Source: Paramarasmius palmivorus
Lineage: Eukaryota > Basidiomycota > Agaricomycetes > Agaricales > Marasmiaceae
DNA length: 64,000 nucleotides
Assembly: GCA_037176845.1 (NCBI GenBank)
Contig: JAYKXP010000006.1
Span: forward strand, 1-64,000
Direction: 5' to 3'
A program made the position numbers and the translations under genes. Of the stretch, positions 46,496 through 58,878 are shown in pieces (the stretch's first letter is position 1; every line of letters begins with the position of its first letter). The notes below the pieces were generated by a model, which worked only from the letters and a program-made list of their open reading frames with translations, was not told the DNA's origin and did not search any database.

Positions 46496-48598
46496 ATGTC
46501 AGGCCAAACTCCAGTTTTTGTTATGAGTAGGTCATATTCAAGTTATTCGAATACGTTGATTTTAAACATACACGTCAGACACGACGCCTGAAAGGCAGTC
46601 AGGTCGCAAGGCCCAAGTGTCCAATATCACTGCTGCCAAGGTGCGCCTCCAATGTTTACATCTCCTTCAGTTCTTTCCTGATTTTATATCAGACCGTGGC
46701 AGATGTCATTAGAACATGTTTAGGTCCAAAGTCTATGCTCAAGATGATTCTAGATCCGATGGGGGGAATTTTGTCAGTGTCTCTTTTTTTTCGCTTCTTG
46801 TCAAGTATTGAAGGAAGGATGGTTAGGCTCACAAACGACGGAAATGCTATACTTCGAGAAATCGACGTCGCTCACCCTGCAGCAAAAAACATGATCGAGC
46901 TCAGTCGGACACAGGATGAGGAATGTGGTGATGGAACAACAAGTGTTATCATCCTTGGTACGCCGTCAGTAATTCCTCTTCTTTCTGATACTGAACCTAA
47001 CTGTAGCTGGTGAAATCCTTGCTCAGTCATTATCTCAGCTCGAGAGAGATATCCATCCCGTCGTCATCATCTCTGCCTATAATAAAGCTTTGAAAGAAGC
47101 ACTGGAAATCATCAAACGCATATCGGTACCCATCGACGTGAACAATGACGAGGAAATGCTTTCTCTCATTAAAACCTCGATTGGCACCAAATTCGTTGTC
47201 CGGTGGTCCGACCTAATGTGCAAACTTGCTTTGCAAGCCGTTCGTACTGTTGCACATGATGAAAACGGGCTGAAGACAGTCGACATCAAACGATATGCCC
47301 GTGTTGAAAAGATTCCGGGAGGAGAAATCGAGCAAAGTCAAGTTTTGAACGGTGTCATGCTGAACAAGGACATCACACATCCAGGGATGAGGCGGAGAAT
47401 AGCCAACCCGAGAATTGTTTTACTGGACTGTCCGCTAGAATATAAGAAGGGAGAAAGTCAGACGAATATGGAGTTCTCAAAGGAGGGAGACTGGCAGCGG
47501 GCACAAGAAATTGAAGAGGAACAGGTCAAGGCCATGGTGAACAGGATCCTCGAGTTCAAACCCGATCTCGTCATCACTGAAAAGGGCGTTTCAGGTAGGC
47601 CTTCGTTTTTCTGACATATATACATACACGACGCTTACAACTCGCAGACCTTGCACAACACATCCTGGTCAAGAACAATGTGTCTGCTATTCGTCGTGTC
47701 AGAAAATCAGACAACAATCGGATAGCACTTGCTGTTGGTGCTACGATTGTCAACCGGGTTGAAGATTTACGCGAATCAGATGTCGGAACCAAGTGCGGTC
47801 TCTTTAACATTGAGAAGATTGGCGATGAGTACGTTGCTATCCTCAGAGTTCGCAATAACAATTCTGAGGAGCTTTTGGCAGATACTTTACCTTCCTCACC
47901 GAATGTAAGACCCCCAAGGCATGCACAATTGTGTTACGAGGACCTTCCAAGGATATTCTGAATGAAATCGACCGAAATCTCGCCGACGCCATGTCTGTTG
48001 CCCGGAACGTCGTCTTCAACCCCACTCTCGCACCCGGTGGAGGAGCAACTGAGATGGCGATCAGCGTCGGCCTGCAAGCTAAGGCGCGTAGTATTGTTGG
48101 TGTGGAGGGGTGGCCATTCAGGGCTGTCGCGGATGCCATGGAGGTTATACCAAGAACACTAGTTCAAAACGCTGGTGGCAATGCCATTCGTGTGTTGACC
48201 GAACTTCGGGTGGGTTCTCAATCGATCTTCTCGCGAGGCAGGTTCAACACTGACAGATATTTAGGCCAAACATGCCAATGGTGAAAGCTCTTGGGGTGTC
48301 AATGGTGAGACGGGTAAGATCGTGGACATGAAAACATATGGCCTCTATGAGTCGGCTAGTGTCAAGGTAGCGTCGCATGATTCGCAAGTCGCGACATTTA
48401 CTGACTACATTCTGATAGATTCAAACTCTCAAAACTGCGGTCGAGGTATGACTTTCTATTTGGTTTATGCACGACCAATGCCTGACCCTTTTGTAGGCTG
48501 CACGTATGCTATTGCGCGTCGACGATGTCGTCCAAGCAGTAAGAAAAGACCGAGAGCAAGCGCAGGGCGCCCCACCTGAAGAAATGATGGAAGGCTGA
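46496..48598 (+). CDS. CCT3: T-complex protein 1 subunit gamma (CCT3 chaperonin)
   Basis: This is one of eight subunits of the cytosolic chaperonin TRiC/CCT that folds actin and tubulin. Family motifs are in order: [41 protein letters not shown], the ATPase motif [33 protein letters not shown] (the gamma-specific region), [26 protein letters not shown] and [20 protein letters not shown]. The C-terminus is [10 protein letters not shown]. The first exons are tiny (the first codes about ten residues) and include the conserved [10 protein letters not shown] segment. I count about seven introns. The total length matches the usual 540-560 residues. No lesion is seen. Confidence 0.95.
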
Positions 48599-48762
48599 AC
48601 TGAAACGGATGCGCTGTGATACTTTGATGTACATACATAGTAGAGGGGACCGATAATCAAATCTCGGTACAGTTCCTTGTCGGAAATGAGTGACAGTATG
48701 CTTCATTTGTAGGTCTTGCCTGGAAAGATGACAATCGTGACAAGCCACAAGCGCTAGATCAA

Positions 48763-50748
48763 CTACCCATCGCTCCGTTTAAAACGATCCAACGCAGATG
48801 GTTTCTTTCCTTCGTCCTGCATGTCTCCTTGCTTCCGCTTTTCTCGCTCCCTTCGGCGTTCCTCTTTTTGCTTCTCCAGTTTGGCTCGAATAGCAACCTA
48901 GACAGAATTGCACATATGAGCCTGAACTCAGACGTGGAAGAAGAGACTTACAGCGGCAGGATCAATAACATTCTTCCTCTGTTTTCTGAGATACCTCTTC
49001 AAACTCTTGCCTTTTCCCCGCATTTTTCTTTTCTCTCTCTCCTCTCTGCTCTTTGTCTTCCCATGATCACCATGATCATTATCATCATCTCCTTCCATAT
49101 TCTCCTCAGTCTCGTCAATCTTCCCTTGCACCTTGAGTCTTTCTATCCGACTCAACCTCGCGAATGGCGTTGCAGATGTCGTATGAGGGTTCGCTTTACC
49201 ATCATGCGTTTGTGTATCAATAGAGGACTTGACGGAAATCGACCCAATGAGTTCTGGATCGAGGGTAATCATATCCGGTTGAAGCTAGGAGCAGTTCTGT
49301 CAGTCTAAGAGGCTAGAGTGAAAAAAAAATCAATTACCTTATCTAACAAACCCTTCACTTCCTTCTCCCTCCTAGCTTTTTTATTCTCGAAAGGATCCGC
49401 CTCCGTACTATCGAAGTTGGCTTCCCCAGCTCCAGGAACCAAGATGCTTGAAATACCCGCAGCATGTCCGATAGACAAAACATCTTGAAAGGGGGCAAAG
49501 CGTAAGGATGTGAGTGGTCTATGGGGGATTGGATGCGTTAGATATAACGGCGGCTGAGATTGATGCGCTGTATGGATTGTTGGGGGAGAATATACCTAAA
49601 GTGCAAGTTTGGTTAGTTCGTCAAGAGAATAAGACAATATAGCGTACGTTGACAGAACCACCGCTAGCAATACCCAGATATCCCTTGGCACTCCACTCGA
49701 GCTCTGTCTCGCCCGTGCCTCGTGTATTCCATTCCCTCACTGTCCCCTTCCAATTCCGACAATCCCATACTTTCACCGTTCCGTCCTTTCCTGCTGTGCT
49801 CATATATCGACCGCCTGTACTGGGATCTATAGAGACGCTGGATACAGGCCCGAGATGTGCCAATAACTGAACCGCCGGGTGAGGCAAATTGGGTGTCCAT
49901 AATGTCACCAATCCGTTTTGGTGACCGAGGTGAATGACGGCGTTGTGTAGGTTCTGTGACATTGTGGTGCATGAACCGAATTTGGTTCGATGCGACGCGA
50001 CGAGTTGGCCTGTGGAAGTATCCTGGTATTTCAGGTGGCCAGTGAGAGAGGATGAGACGAGGAGGTAATGATAAGGTAGGAATTCAAGACGTGTGGGTTC
50101 GATGTGGTGCTTGAGTTTATGGATTTCAACTCCGGATGAGTCGTATATGAATGCATATTTTTGTTGAGCCACAGCGAAGAATGTGTGATCCTGTAGGAAA
50201 GTAATGTCTCGTACAACTTCGGTGAGCTGTAACTCTGCATTAACAGTGCCAGTTTGCCAATCAAAAGTAGCGACATGTCCTGTTTTTCCAGCGATGGCTA
50301 AATGTCGACCATTTCGTGTATACCTGATTCGGTAAGGTCCACCGTCCAGCTTCAACTCCCTACGCCCTTTGGCTGATTCCTGTCCTGCCTCTTGAGTAAT
50401 AGACGATTGGCCTAACCGCCATGTCTTTTCCATCTCGTTCTCGAGCGCAATACCTCCAGATTCACCGGTGAGCAATAGCTCAGCATCAGCCAGCATCTCC
50501 CTCGAATACGCAATGTGGGACGAAGCCCTGTTGAGCTCCGCCCGAAGTTTCTTGTTGGCGATATGTTTGTGTTTTGAGTCATTGGGAAGAGACTTCGAGG
50601 ATTGGAGAGATTTTGGTACAGACGTTTGTTTGAGGATAGAATTAAAGGTTTGGTCGTGAGATTTCGAGGTAGATTCTGAGGATTTCTTGCGTTTTTTGGA
50701 CTGTTTTATGGGCTGGATAGCATCTGCCTTTGCGAGTAAGGCGTCCAT
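48763..50748 (-). CDS. UTP7: Utp7 / WDR46, small-subunit processome WD40 protein
   Basis: Utp7 is a nucleolar component of the SSU processome needed for early 18S rRNA maturation. The N-terminus is Lys/Ser-rich, followed by a helical part (KKLRAELNRASSHIAYSREM). The WD40 propeller is visible as GGPYRIRYTRNGRHLAIAGKTG, LGPVSSVSIDPSTGGRYMSTAGKDGTVKVWD and neighbours. The diagnostic BING4 C-terminal region lies in the last exons: PLTSLRFAPFQDVLSIGHAAG, SSILVPGAGEANFDS and ENKKARREKEVKGLLDKIQP. The tail is a Lys/Arg/Glu-rich helix suited to nucleolar binding. There are two to three introns. It converges with CCT3 (164 bases between stops) and diverges from the Yar1-like gene. Confidence 0.93.
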
Positions 50749-50847
50749 TGCAAGTGACGGTCGCGGTCCAAGGAAATTTTTGCCGTCGAGCGCTCATATT
50801 TTGGCGTTGAATCTTTGGCGTCTAAAATTTTCTTCCTTCACACGACA
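50749..50847. promoter_or_regulatory. 99-bp bidirectional promoter, UTP7 / YAR1-like
   Basis: Ninety-nine bases separate the two divergent start codons. The sequence contains GACGGTCGCGGTCCAAGG and a TTTTGGCG run but no evident TATA box. Both products act in 40S subunit assembly, so a shared promoter would be functionally sensible. Confidence 0.6.
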
Positions 50848-51459
50848 ATGTCTCCTACAGAAGACGAAAGATCTGAGCTTTTACTCTCTTGTCGATACGG
50901 AGATCTAGAAGATGTGCAAATATTTGTGGAAAAGTATAGCTGGGAGGACGTCGCAAACGTCAAAGATGAAAACGGCAATACAGTGCTACACATGACAGCC
51001 GCAAATGGACATGATGGTACGTTCCCCGTCCTCTCGTACCAGTTTTTCACTGATGTATATCTATCAAGGGTAGATATACTCGATTTTATACTTCCGAAGC
51101 TGCCTCCATCGTTACTGTCGATGCAGAACAGCGCTGGATCAACAGCTCTCCATTGGGCTGCACTCAATCAACATCTATCTACTATGAAAAAACTCGTCGA
51201 GATCGCGGGTGTTGGCCTTATTGACATCAAAAACAACGCCGGAAGGTCTCCACTTGGTGAATCGGAGATGGCTGGCTGGGAAGAGGGCGCAAGTTGGTTA
51301 GTTGGCGTCATGAATTTGGGCGCAGACGAGGTGAAGGAAGGGGAAGAAGTTGAAAAGGAAGAAGAAGGCGAGGTTCCAGGTAACATTGAAGTAGAGATCC
51401 AGGATGCCGATGGAGGCGTCGCAAAGATGACAATCAGTGGCAACGAAGACAAGTCGTGA
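50848..51459 (+). CDS. YAR1: Yar1-like ankyrin repeat protein
   Basis: It is a small acidic protein with two to three ankyrin repeats: DENGNTVLHMTAANGH, then NSAGSTALHWAALNQHLSTMKK and IKNNAGRSPLGESEMAGW. A Glu-rich C-terminus follows. One intron (donor GATG/GTACG at about 51,016, acceptor GGGTAG before ATATACTC) keeps the frame. In yeast, Yar1 is the dedicated chaperone of ribosomal protein Rps3. Size and layout match that family, but many short ankyrin proteins look alike. The divergent pairing with UTP7 supports a ribosome-assembly role. Confidence 0.75.
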   Translation: MSPTEDERSELLLSCRYGDLEDVQIFVEKYSWEDVANVKDENGNTVLHMTAANGHDGTFPVLSYQFFTDVYLSRVDILDFILPKLPPSLLSMQNSAGSTALHWAALNQHLSTMKKLVEIAGVGLIDIKNNAGRSPLGESEMAGWEEGASWLVGVMNLGADEVKEGEEVEKEEEGEVPGNIEVEIQDADGGVAKMTISGNEDKS

Positions 51460-51817
51460 ATAGGTGGGTTGTGCTCAAATACCTACACCGGTAGCCAAAG
51501 CATGTCCTAAAGACCTCGACAGAGTATTGTAGTTTAGATGAAATTCTACATTGTAAGCTATCCGATCGTCGACGATTTCCTCGGGAAGTTTGCACACTTC
51601 TTTGCAGATGACATATCTATTAAGATCATCTTTGTGGCCAGGCGAAGACGCGTGCAGATATAGTTGCGTTTCGGGAATGGCAAAGTACTTGGCGACCAGC
51701 TAGCACGACCCAGATATAATACAACCCTCAACGAGATTCTATATACAACGACAAATTGGGAAATATGATAAAGCACTAGAGTAGATACAGAAGAATAGAA
51801 GTCCCATCGCCACCTCG
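51460..51817. other. Convergent 3' intergenic region (YAR1-like / NOP58)
   Basis: These 358 bases lie between opposing stop codons. They presumably hold 3' untranslated sequence. I see no gene, repeat or structured RNA. Confidence 0.5.
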
Positions 51818-53918
51818 CTATGCTTCAGACTTCTTTTTCTTCTTTTTGGGCTGGTCTTCGCCATTGGCCGCTGCAGCCTTCGCCGCCTTTTTCGCCGCCT
51901 TCCGTGCCTTCCTCTCCTCCTCCGTTTCCTACAACTGAGTCAGCCTCAAAAGTTCGGACGCAAGTAACAGATTCGGCTGACCTTGGGGGCCTCCCCCATT
52001 TCAACATCACCGTTCATGTCGCTCTCTCTCCGCTTTCGTTTCTTCTCCTTCTTCTCCTTCTTGCTCTCTTCACCATCGACTTCCATAGCGTCCTCCTTTT
52101 CGGCCTTCTTTTTCTTCTTCTCTTCCTTAGCGCGCTTCTTCTCCTCCTTGACATCCTGTACCACTTTAATTGCAGTCTCCATCGGCGTCTCTCTCTGTGT
52201 AGATACAAAGTCAGCCGACGTGTTGTACGTTTTAGTCTCTCCCTTCATCTCGAACTTCTGCTGCTGCTTCCTATCAGCACCAGCAAAGCGACGTGCACCG
52301 GCGGCTTCGTCAGAATACTCAAGTGCACGAAGCCGTGACTCGAGTTTGGCACGGTGAGCGATACCTATTGAAGGCGCGTCGGGCTCTGACTTGTCTTCCG
52401 AATCGGCAAGTGCATCTACACGTATTGAGAGTGCTGCTTTGGTTGCGACCATTCGAGCCATCTAGAAAGTCGATTAGCCTCTGGAAAAAGGACATGTTCA
52501 GCAAGAGCATACTTTTCCTTTGAGTTTGGCAGGTGCTTGCCCAATAAGTGAAGCCTAAAAACTCGTGAGAAGATGCCAGGACAAGTCTTAGACTGTGACA
52601 CCAACATGGTAAATTAACCCGTACTTCGGGGTATCATGTTTCGTCTTCAAAGCCCTGAACAACGCCTTCTCCGCGCCCAAAATCTGCACGGTACTTGCAG
52701 GATGCTTTGCCAAGTTGATCAAGCTACCGGCGTGACTGATTAACCGTGCACCGACCAATTCGCCCACTAGGGCTGTTAAATTGGGTGCAATCGCAGTCAT
52801 ACGATTACGGAGGTACTCTGCTAGTTGAGCTCGGTAGGCGGATATAGAGATAACTTGATCGCAGAGGGAGTTTATATGGGCCATATCTGAATCTGATATT
52901 TCTGTTCCCATGGATATTTCTGCAGCGGCTTTGAGGACGGCTTCAAGGTCTTCGGGAAGGATGGAGGCTAGGTCAGTAGAGGAAGCATTAGTGCGGAAGC
53001 CTGTATGATGGAGAAGATGAGTTAACGAAGGCCACAGACCAGAAAGACACCTACCCATCGCGCGGATAACTTTTGCGTAGGCAATATTGTCGACGATGAT
53101 CTTGGCCATTTCAGGGAAATGCCAGCCGTACCATTCCTTATACACCGTGTTCATTCCAAGTCATAGAAGTGGATTATAGAGGCTGCACGTACTTTGACAC
53201 GCATGGCATAGATGTTAATTTCCTTGTCGAGATCGTCCAAAAGCGCTATTGCTTGTACGACCATGGTATCGACTTTATCCGGAGAGAATTTTATTTTAAA
53301 CCTGTAAAGCACGTGGATGAGCCTTGAAACGACCCTGTTCGCGACGTGCATACCGTGAAAGTGAGTGCCCGAGACCCAAACTCATGGTCGCCAGATCCTT
53401 GGGATCTAATCCGTCAAGCAACCCCACAAGCTGCGATCTGATACCTCTCCATATTTCTTCGTATTCACTATCGGTTTTGACAGTGATGCTCAATTTTTTC
53501 GAGATGGATTTTCCTATTGACAAAGGATGAGTGAGTACTTTTTTCCAGTAAGCCATAGTCAGTTGGAAGCAGACCTAGATGCTTGTCCACCACTAATAAT
53601 GATTCTTTTCCTTTTCCCTTCTCCACTATCTCTTCCGACAGGAATTTTTTGAGACCGGGTCCAAGCTTTCCTTCTTGAAGAGCGGTCATATCCTCGACCG
53701 CAGTTGCTGTAGATGTAAACCGGTGTAGGGCCTTGAGTTTTAACCTGGACGAACTAGCATGAGCTCCAATCAATTTAAATGTGAGCATTCACATACAGTT
53801 TATTTGCCTTTTCTGCGCTACCAAACTGCCCTCGTAGCTCTTCCTCCTTCATATTTGCCGCATTATCCGACATTTTGAATAGGCAGTAGCCCAAGGCGGT
53901 TTCATAGAGTACCAACAT
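51818..53918 (-). CDS. NOP58: Nop58, box C/D snoRNP core protein
   Basis: Nop58 binds box C/D snoRNAs with Nop56, fibrillarin and Snu13 and directs 2'-O-methylation of rRNA in the nucleolus. The start at 53,918 gives [16 protein letters not shown], the family N-terminus. It is followed by [21 protein letters not shown], a coiled-coil region ([21 protein letters not shown]) and the Nop domain with [55 protein letters not shown] and KYGLIYHASL. The C-terminus is a long Lys/Glu (KKE/D) tail, coded at about 51,830-52,200, that serves nucleolar localisation. About seven introns are needed. It is complete, with no lesion seen. Confidence 0.95.
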
Positions 53919-54708
53919 GGTTGGCTAGGGGAAGGAGATTTAAGGGAAAGTGAAGAGCTCCACAAGAGTCCGGAGAAAGGGGAGAAAAAAACGAGGTAAG
54001 TCTGCGTAGAGCGCGACGGACGACAACGTCGAGGGCGAGGCGAGAATAATTTGGCGCGTTGTGCACAAAAAAACTGCAGGTGTCCCACGGTAGTGTTGAC
54101 GTGGGAAATAATGTTCCTCTTTGGGCCGGTTATGGAGCTACCGGACCCCGGTAGCTGCAGTTGAGGCCCTCTGTACGAGATACATCCTAAGCCCCCACGA
54201 TTGAGGCCTGAGGGGCGGGATGCTCGTAGACCCAATGTCTTCTCTACTTGAAGTTTAGTAATAACCAATAGCATACGTGAACAGTCGAAGCGTCAGTGTG
54301 CTGACTCATGATTGCGGGGAGCGCGATGGGCTCTGCTATGGGATTCTTAGCAGTTCTTGGCCCATTCGAACCTTAAGGCCTTGCCCTGGATACCTCGAAT
54401 GTAAGGGGCCTTGTAATCGCGGTTACTTCACACCTACAGTCTGGCGTGCCTACCAAGGCAGTTTCGTTTAGTTTCGCTTGAAAGAGACGGAAAACAAAGA
54501 CGGTCTCGCATAACTGTTGTCATGCGTGTTTCCATCGCTGTCCATCGTCCACCCAGAGACCGCGTTCTAGCGAAGAGCCAGAATTTGGGGGTCTTTGTAA
54601 GAGGCAGGTCATATATTCCCTGTATTGAACAATGCGGGTATATCATGAAAGCGTACATATCGATAATTAGCACAATGTCTATATCATAGTCTGCGAAAAT
54701 AGTGTTCA
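53919..54708. other. Intergenic region between NOP58 promoter and syntaxin 3' end
   Basis: I find no gene in these 790 bases. The NOP58-proximal part is GC-richer (GAGCGCGACGGACGACAACG at about 54,009) and should contain its promoter. The short open frames at 53,849-54,274 and 54,277-54,471 have no protein-like features. No tRNA or snoRNA boxes could be assigned. Confidence 0.45.
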
Positions 54709-55779
54709 TTATGACAGCACCTAAAAACGTGTTAATTTGAATACACGTAGTATTAAAACCAGAGCATCACTCACCGCAAGCAACACAATAGCAACAACAA
54801 TCACGAGAATAATCATCAAACATGCGGCGCGTCTGCCTGCTCTACGCTGGTATTCAGAGGCAGTGTTGAGTTCTTCTGCGCCCCGGGAAACATCCACCGC
54901 AACGGAGGATATGTTTGACTCGATGTTATCTAGTCGTGCCGTCGACGTCAGTCACAATATGCAACACAAGGCGTGCTAACATACCTAGCATTCCCCCTTG
55001 TTGATGAACCAATGTCCCAAGATCACGGAATATCTCCGCTAGTTCGTGTATACCGGTTTCTATTTCACGTATATCGGCCTCTCGTTCTTGTATGAGAGAT
55101 TCTTGATACGCGAGTTCATGGGGAGAGAGCTGGCTTTGCATGAGCTGTGCTTGACGTTGCTCTGGTGAGCTACCAGGTTCTGCTTCATGACTAGTAGCGG
55201 GGGATGAGATACAGAGAATGATCTAGATATTGAAAGGCATACGGTTGCTCGTCTTCCACAGCCATCTTGACACCTTGTACAACAGTCCGTTGCCGTTCAG
55301 CACTGACTTGCTGCGCACGCTGGAACGCTACAAGGGACATTTGGAGGTCATGCGAAATCTTCTGAAGGGCCGTCTTCTTGTGTGGCTACATCGAGAGCTA
55401 AGCAAGGGAGCCGAAGAAGAGAAAAATGTTGGCGTACAAGTGACATCTGCTGCATGGTGAGCTTCTTCAAGTCCTCCGAACCACGCTTTGCCATTGCGCG
55501 TGTACTCTCAGTCAAGTCATGCCTGTAGAAGGTTTGAGTGGTACAAAGCACATTTCTAGTGACAAATACTCACAGTTTCGTCCTAAGCGAAGCAGAATCC
55601 TTGGTGGTGCCCAGTTGATCTACTAGCTTGAGAATACCCTGCACATTGGCATTCATCTTTAAGACTTGGATAGACAACGAAGACTGGAGGGAAAGGAATG
55701 CCGCATCTTCTGGGGATTGGGGTGCTGAAGGAGGGCTTGCTGTATGCTGGATACCAGCTTCGATGTCCTGGAAACTCAT
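54709..55779 (-). CDS. PEP12: Qa-SNARE syntaxin (Pep12/Vam3, syntaxin-7/12 type)
   Basis: It is a membrane fusion protein of the endosomal/vacuolar route. The start at 55,779 gives MSFQDIEAGI, typical of the Pep12/syntaxin-7 group. A three-helix Habc region (KMNANVQGILKLVDQLGT, HDLTESTRAMAKRGSEDLKKL) is followed by a SNARE helix: QESLIQEREADIREIETGIHE, LAEIFRDLGTLVHQQGGMLDNIESNI. The central Gln of layer 0 sits in the LVHQQG segment. The last exons code a C-terminal anchor (AACLMIILVIVVAIVLLAVLS) ending at TAA 54,709-54,711 after a small final exon. Five or six introns are needed. Pep12 and Vam3 orthology cannot be separated by eye. Confidence 0.85.
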
Positions 55780-56024
55780 TCTGCAACCAGTGAATGATGT
55801 AGTTTGTGGTCAGGAGGTGCCGGGCGTTGCCGAGGGGATCCAGATCAGAGGTCGGAGTTGGGTATATAAGCAATCCCTCTCTCTTTCTTCCCACCACGTC
55901 TGCCGCCCCGGTTTGCCCTCGTCGTCGTCTCCGTCGAGCTCAAGCCTGCGCTCAGCGTTAAAAGCACAGATCAAATCGAAAGAGAGCAGCATTTCCTTTT
56001 GTTTACCTGAGAGTGTCACCAGCC
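55780..56024. promoter_or_regulatory. Divergent promoter, syntaxin / TFIIA large subunit
   Basis: 245 bases separate the two start codons. The middle is rich in CGTCGTCGTCTCCGTCG-type sequence. No TATA box is evident next to either gene. Confidence 0.5.
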
Positions 56025-57234
56025 ATGTCGAATAAAATTGTGGTGAGCAGCAATCATTTGCCCGCAGAAACGGGCCCTTTGCAGCTCTGGTAGAGCTAAT
56101 AATCCATTTCCATTTGAGCCCTCTATCTATCATGCTGTCATTGAAGATGTTATGAATGGAATCAAGCCCGAATTCGAGGAGTATGGTGTCGGCGACGATG
56201 TCTTTCGAGAACTCAAACAGGTAAGGTTTAATTATGCTCCTCGCTTTTTCAATCCCTTTTTTGACTGAACAATATTCGACAACAGAAATGGGAAAAGAAA
56301 GTCATTGAATCTCGAGTGGCTGAATTCGAACAGACGCCACAGCCTCCAGCTCAACCGCAACACCCTACGTATCCGCATATCCTCATGTCAAGCCACTATG
56401 GGCATTACGCACCCGCACCACCGCCCGGACCAGGCCAGGTCAAGTCTGAGCCTATGGATGCTTCGCGATATATGCTCGCCGCGTCAGGCCAATACTCCTT
56501 ACCCCCATTACCTGGTCCGCAGCTGAATGGGGCTGTTGCCGCTAATAGACCTGCGCAATACGGCGGGCAAACGAGCGTGCTGTCATTCCCAGCTGGGCCG
56601 CCGCCGCCATTGCAAACAAATGGTACAACAGCAACAGTGAACGGCGCTGGCATACCTTTAGGCCGTCCTTACGTCCCACCTGGCAGTAGTACCTCTCCTC
56701 AGCCACCTGCAGCGACCACACCTGCTCTCCCCTCTGCTGCGAGTGCTACTGCTACACCAAGTAACGGCGGCAGTGGTGGCCGTATTCCTCAGCTCGATGG
56801 TGCATCTGACGATTCGGACGACTCACCTTCTCCACCTTCGTATGCTCCACGATCCAAACATCCTTCTCTTCCTCAACCTCAGTCTCAATCTCAGGCCTCT
56901 ACGTCTGCTGGAGATGAAGCCATAAACAGCGACCTTGATGACTCTGATGAAGGCGATGATGAAGAAGCCGAAGAAGGAACATCTCAAGATGCGGACATTG
57001 TGTTTTGTACATACGACAAGGTAATTGCTCATCACTATGAATGAATTCAGAATTCAATGTCTTCTCTTTTAGGTTGCACGTGTCAAGAACAAATGGAAAT
57101 GCATTCTCAAGGATGGAATGATTCACGTCAACGGAAAGGATTACTTATTTTCAAAATGCACTGGGTAGGCAGGCTCTTTTCCCGCTATCTGACTTGCAGC
57201 TAACGAATGACCTTGCAGAGAGTTCGAGTGGTAA
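56025..57234 (+). CDS. TOA1: Transcription factor IIA large subunit (alpha/beta)
   Basis: This TFIIA subunit stabilises TBP on promoters for RNA polymerase II. The first exon codes MSNKIV. The second begins PSIYHAVIEDVMNGIKPEFEE and continues GVGDDVFRELKQKWEKKV, the conserved N-terminal helical bundle segment. A long Pro/Gln/Ser/Ala-rich linker of low conservation follows, then an acidic stretch (SDLDDSDEGDDEEAEEG) and the beta-barrel part ADIVFCTYDKVARVKNKWKC and LKDGMIHVNGKDYLFSKCTGE, ending in FEW. The C-terminal Trp followed by stop is the family norm. Four introns fit the consensus. The gene is complete. Confidence 0.93.
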
Positions 57235-57591
57235 ATTAGAGTCACTTGAGCTTGAACTTTCATTGTCACTGTCACCTTATAACCTATTCATACATACACC
57301 CTGCATCTACACATCACTTGCCATACTTACTTGCAATACATACATAGCTAATATCCTAGCTAGATGCTGGGGCATCTCAGTAACTGTCCACTACTTATTG
57401 TCGTTGCCTCCTTGGACAGATGAATAAAATACGCCTCTTGAGTTGGTGTTTATCATGCTTCCAACGATGCCTCGGTGTTTTTTTCAGCTCTAGCAACAGG
57501 ACGTGTAGAAACCATGCAGTTGGCTGACTTTTTCAAGTATGTACGTGACAGTACGTGAGACGGAGCGGCCGCCGCTTCCACTCGTACGTCG
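57235..57591. other. Intergenic region between TOA1 and the Sec14-like gene
   Basis: These 357 bases hold the TOA1 3' region and the promoter of the next gene on the same strand. A repeated ACGTGACAGTACGTGAGACGG at about 57,543 is the only notable word. No gene seen. Confidence 0.45.
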
Positions 57592-58741
57592 ATGTCGGAC
57601 TCTTTGCCGCACGATGATCTCTCAGGACATCTGGGCCATCTAACAGCTTCTCAAGAGCAAAGCCTGTCAGCCTTCAAAGAATCTTTGAAGAAGGCTGGGC
57701 TATATTCGGCTGGAGAGGGAGAACAGAAGGCTTCACATGATGACGCAACTCTTCTGTGAGTGGTATTTAGCACATTTAGAACATCCCATTGACCCGATAT
57801 ACAGGCGATTCTTACGAGCGAGACGATGGGACGTACCAAAAGCCCAGAAACAATTTGCAGACACTCAAGAATGGAGGAAGAAACATGATGTAGATAACCT
57901 GTATGCCACATTTAACCCGGAAGAATTTGAAGATGCAAAGAGATTCTATCCTAGGTGGACAGGAAGAAGGGATAGGGTGCGTTCTCGTCTCTAACCCTAT
58001 AAATCTCACCGATATCCACCGAACTTTGCAGGGCGGGAGGCCAGTTTATGTCTACCGATTGGCATCAATTGCGCCTCTTCAGAAAGAATTACATGCTATA
58101 CCCCCGGAACGTCGGTTGCAACGCATGTCAGTCTCTTCATATCTTGTACCGGATCCTAGCCAATTAAAACCTCACTTCAAGAATCGCTCTATACGAACTA
58201 ATGACCAACTTCTCAATGCAACTATGCTCTTCCCTCCCGCATGACAGCCAGACTACGCCCATCTCATCTACGACCAGTATCATCGACTTGGAGAACGTTT
58301 CTCTCAGCTCAATGTGGGGCCTTCGTAATCATTTACAGGAAGCCTCTAGTCTCGCCACCGCGAATTATCCCGAGACGCTTCATGCTATCGCCGTCGTTAA
58401 CTCCCCCTCATTCTTCCCTACCATCTGGCGATGGGTATCAGTAAGTGACGTCGACTCCAGTTGCTAACACACTTACACTGACTGCTGTCAAGGCTTGGTT
58501 TGACGAAGGAACGCGTAGGAAGATTCATGTACTTGGTAAAGATCCCGGCCAAGTGCTCCAAACCATGATTGCTCAGGAAGATCTACCGATCGTCTACGGC
58601 GGGTCGCTCGATTGGAAGTTTGAGAATGAACCCAGCTTAGATGACGCGGTGAAAGAGGCTATCGGGTCAATGCCAAAGGGTCCCGCACTCTTTGTCAACG
58701 GAGCCGTCACCACGCCATTGAATACGATGAACGAAGCATAA
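57592..58741 (+). CDS. Sec14-like CRAL-TRIO lipid transfer protein
   Basis: It exchanges phosphatidylinositol or related lipids between membranes. The start at 57,592 gives MSDSLPHDDLSGHLG. The N-terminal CRAL-TRIO helices follow, with SLSAFKESLKKAGLYS and RFLRARRWDVPKAQKQFAD (the classical LLRFLRAR motif, built across an intron). The lipid-binding fold shows GGRPVYVYRL, a segment with TTSIIDLENVSLSSMWGL, then ANYPETLHAIAVVNSPSFFPTIW, RRKIHVLGKDPGQVLQTMI and LPIVYGGSLDWKFENEP. These match Sec14p positions well. The C-terminus is short, ending NTMNEA. Six or so introns are present. Which of the several fungal Sec14 homologues it is cannot be told. Confidence 0.88.
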
Positions 58742-58878
58742 TCGATATACACGACACATTGCCCATATTATACATACATACATGTAGAGTGTAGCAATTA
58801 ACTTATGTAGAATGTAACATGTAGTAGAATAATGATAAGTGAGAATCGCGTGCAGTCCCAAGAAAGTAGTGACGAAAT

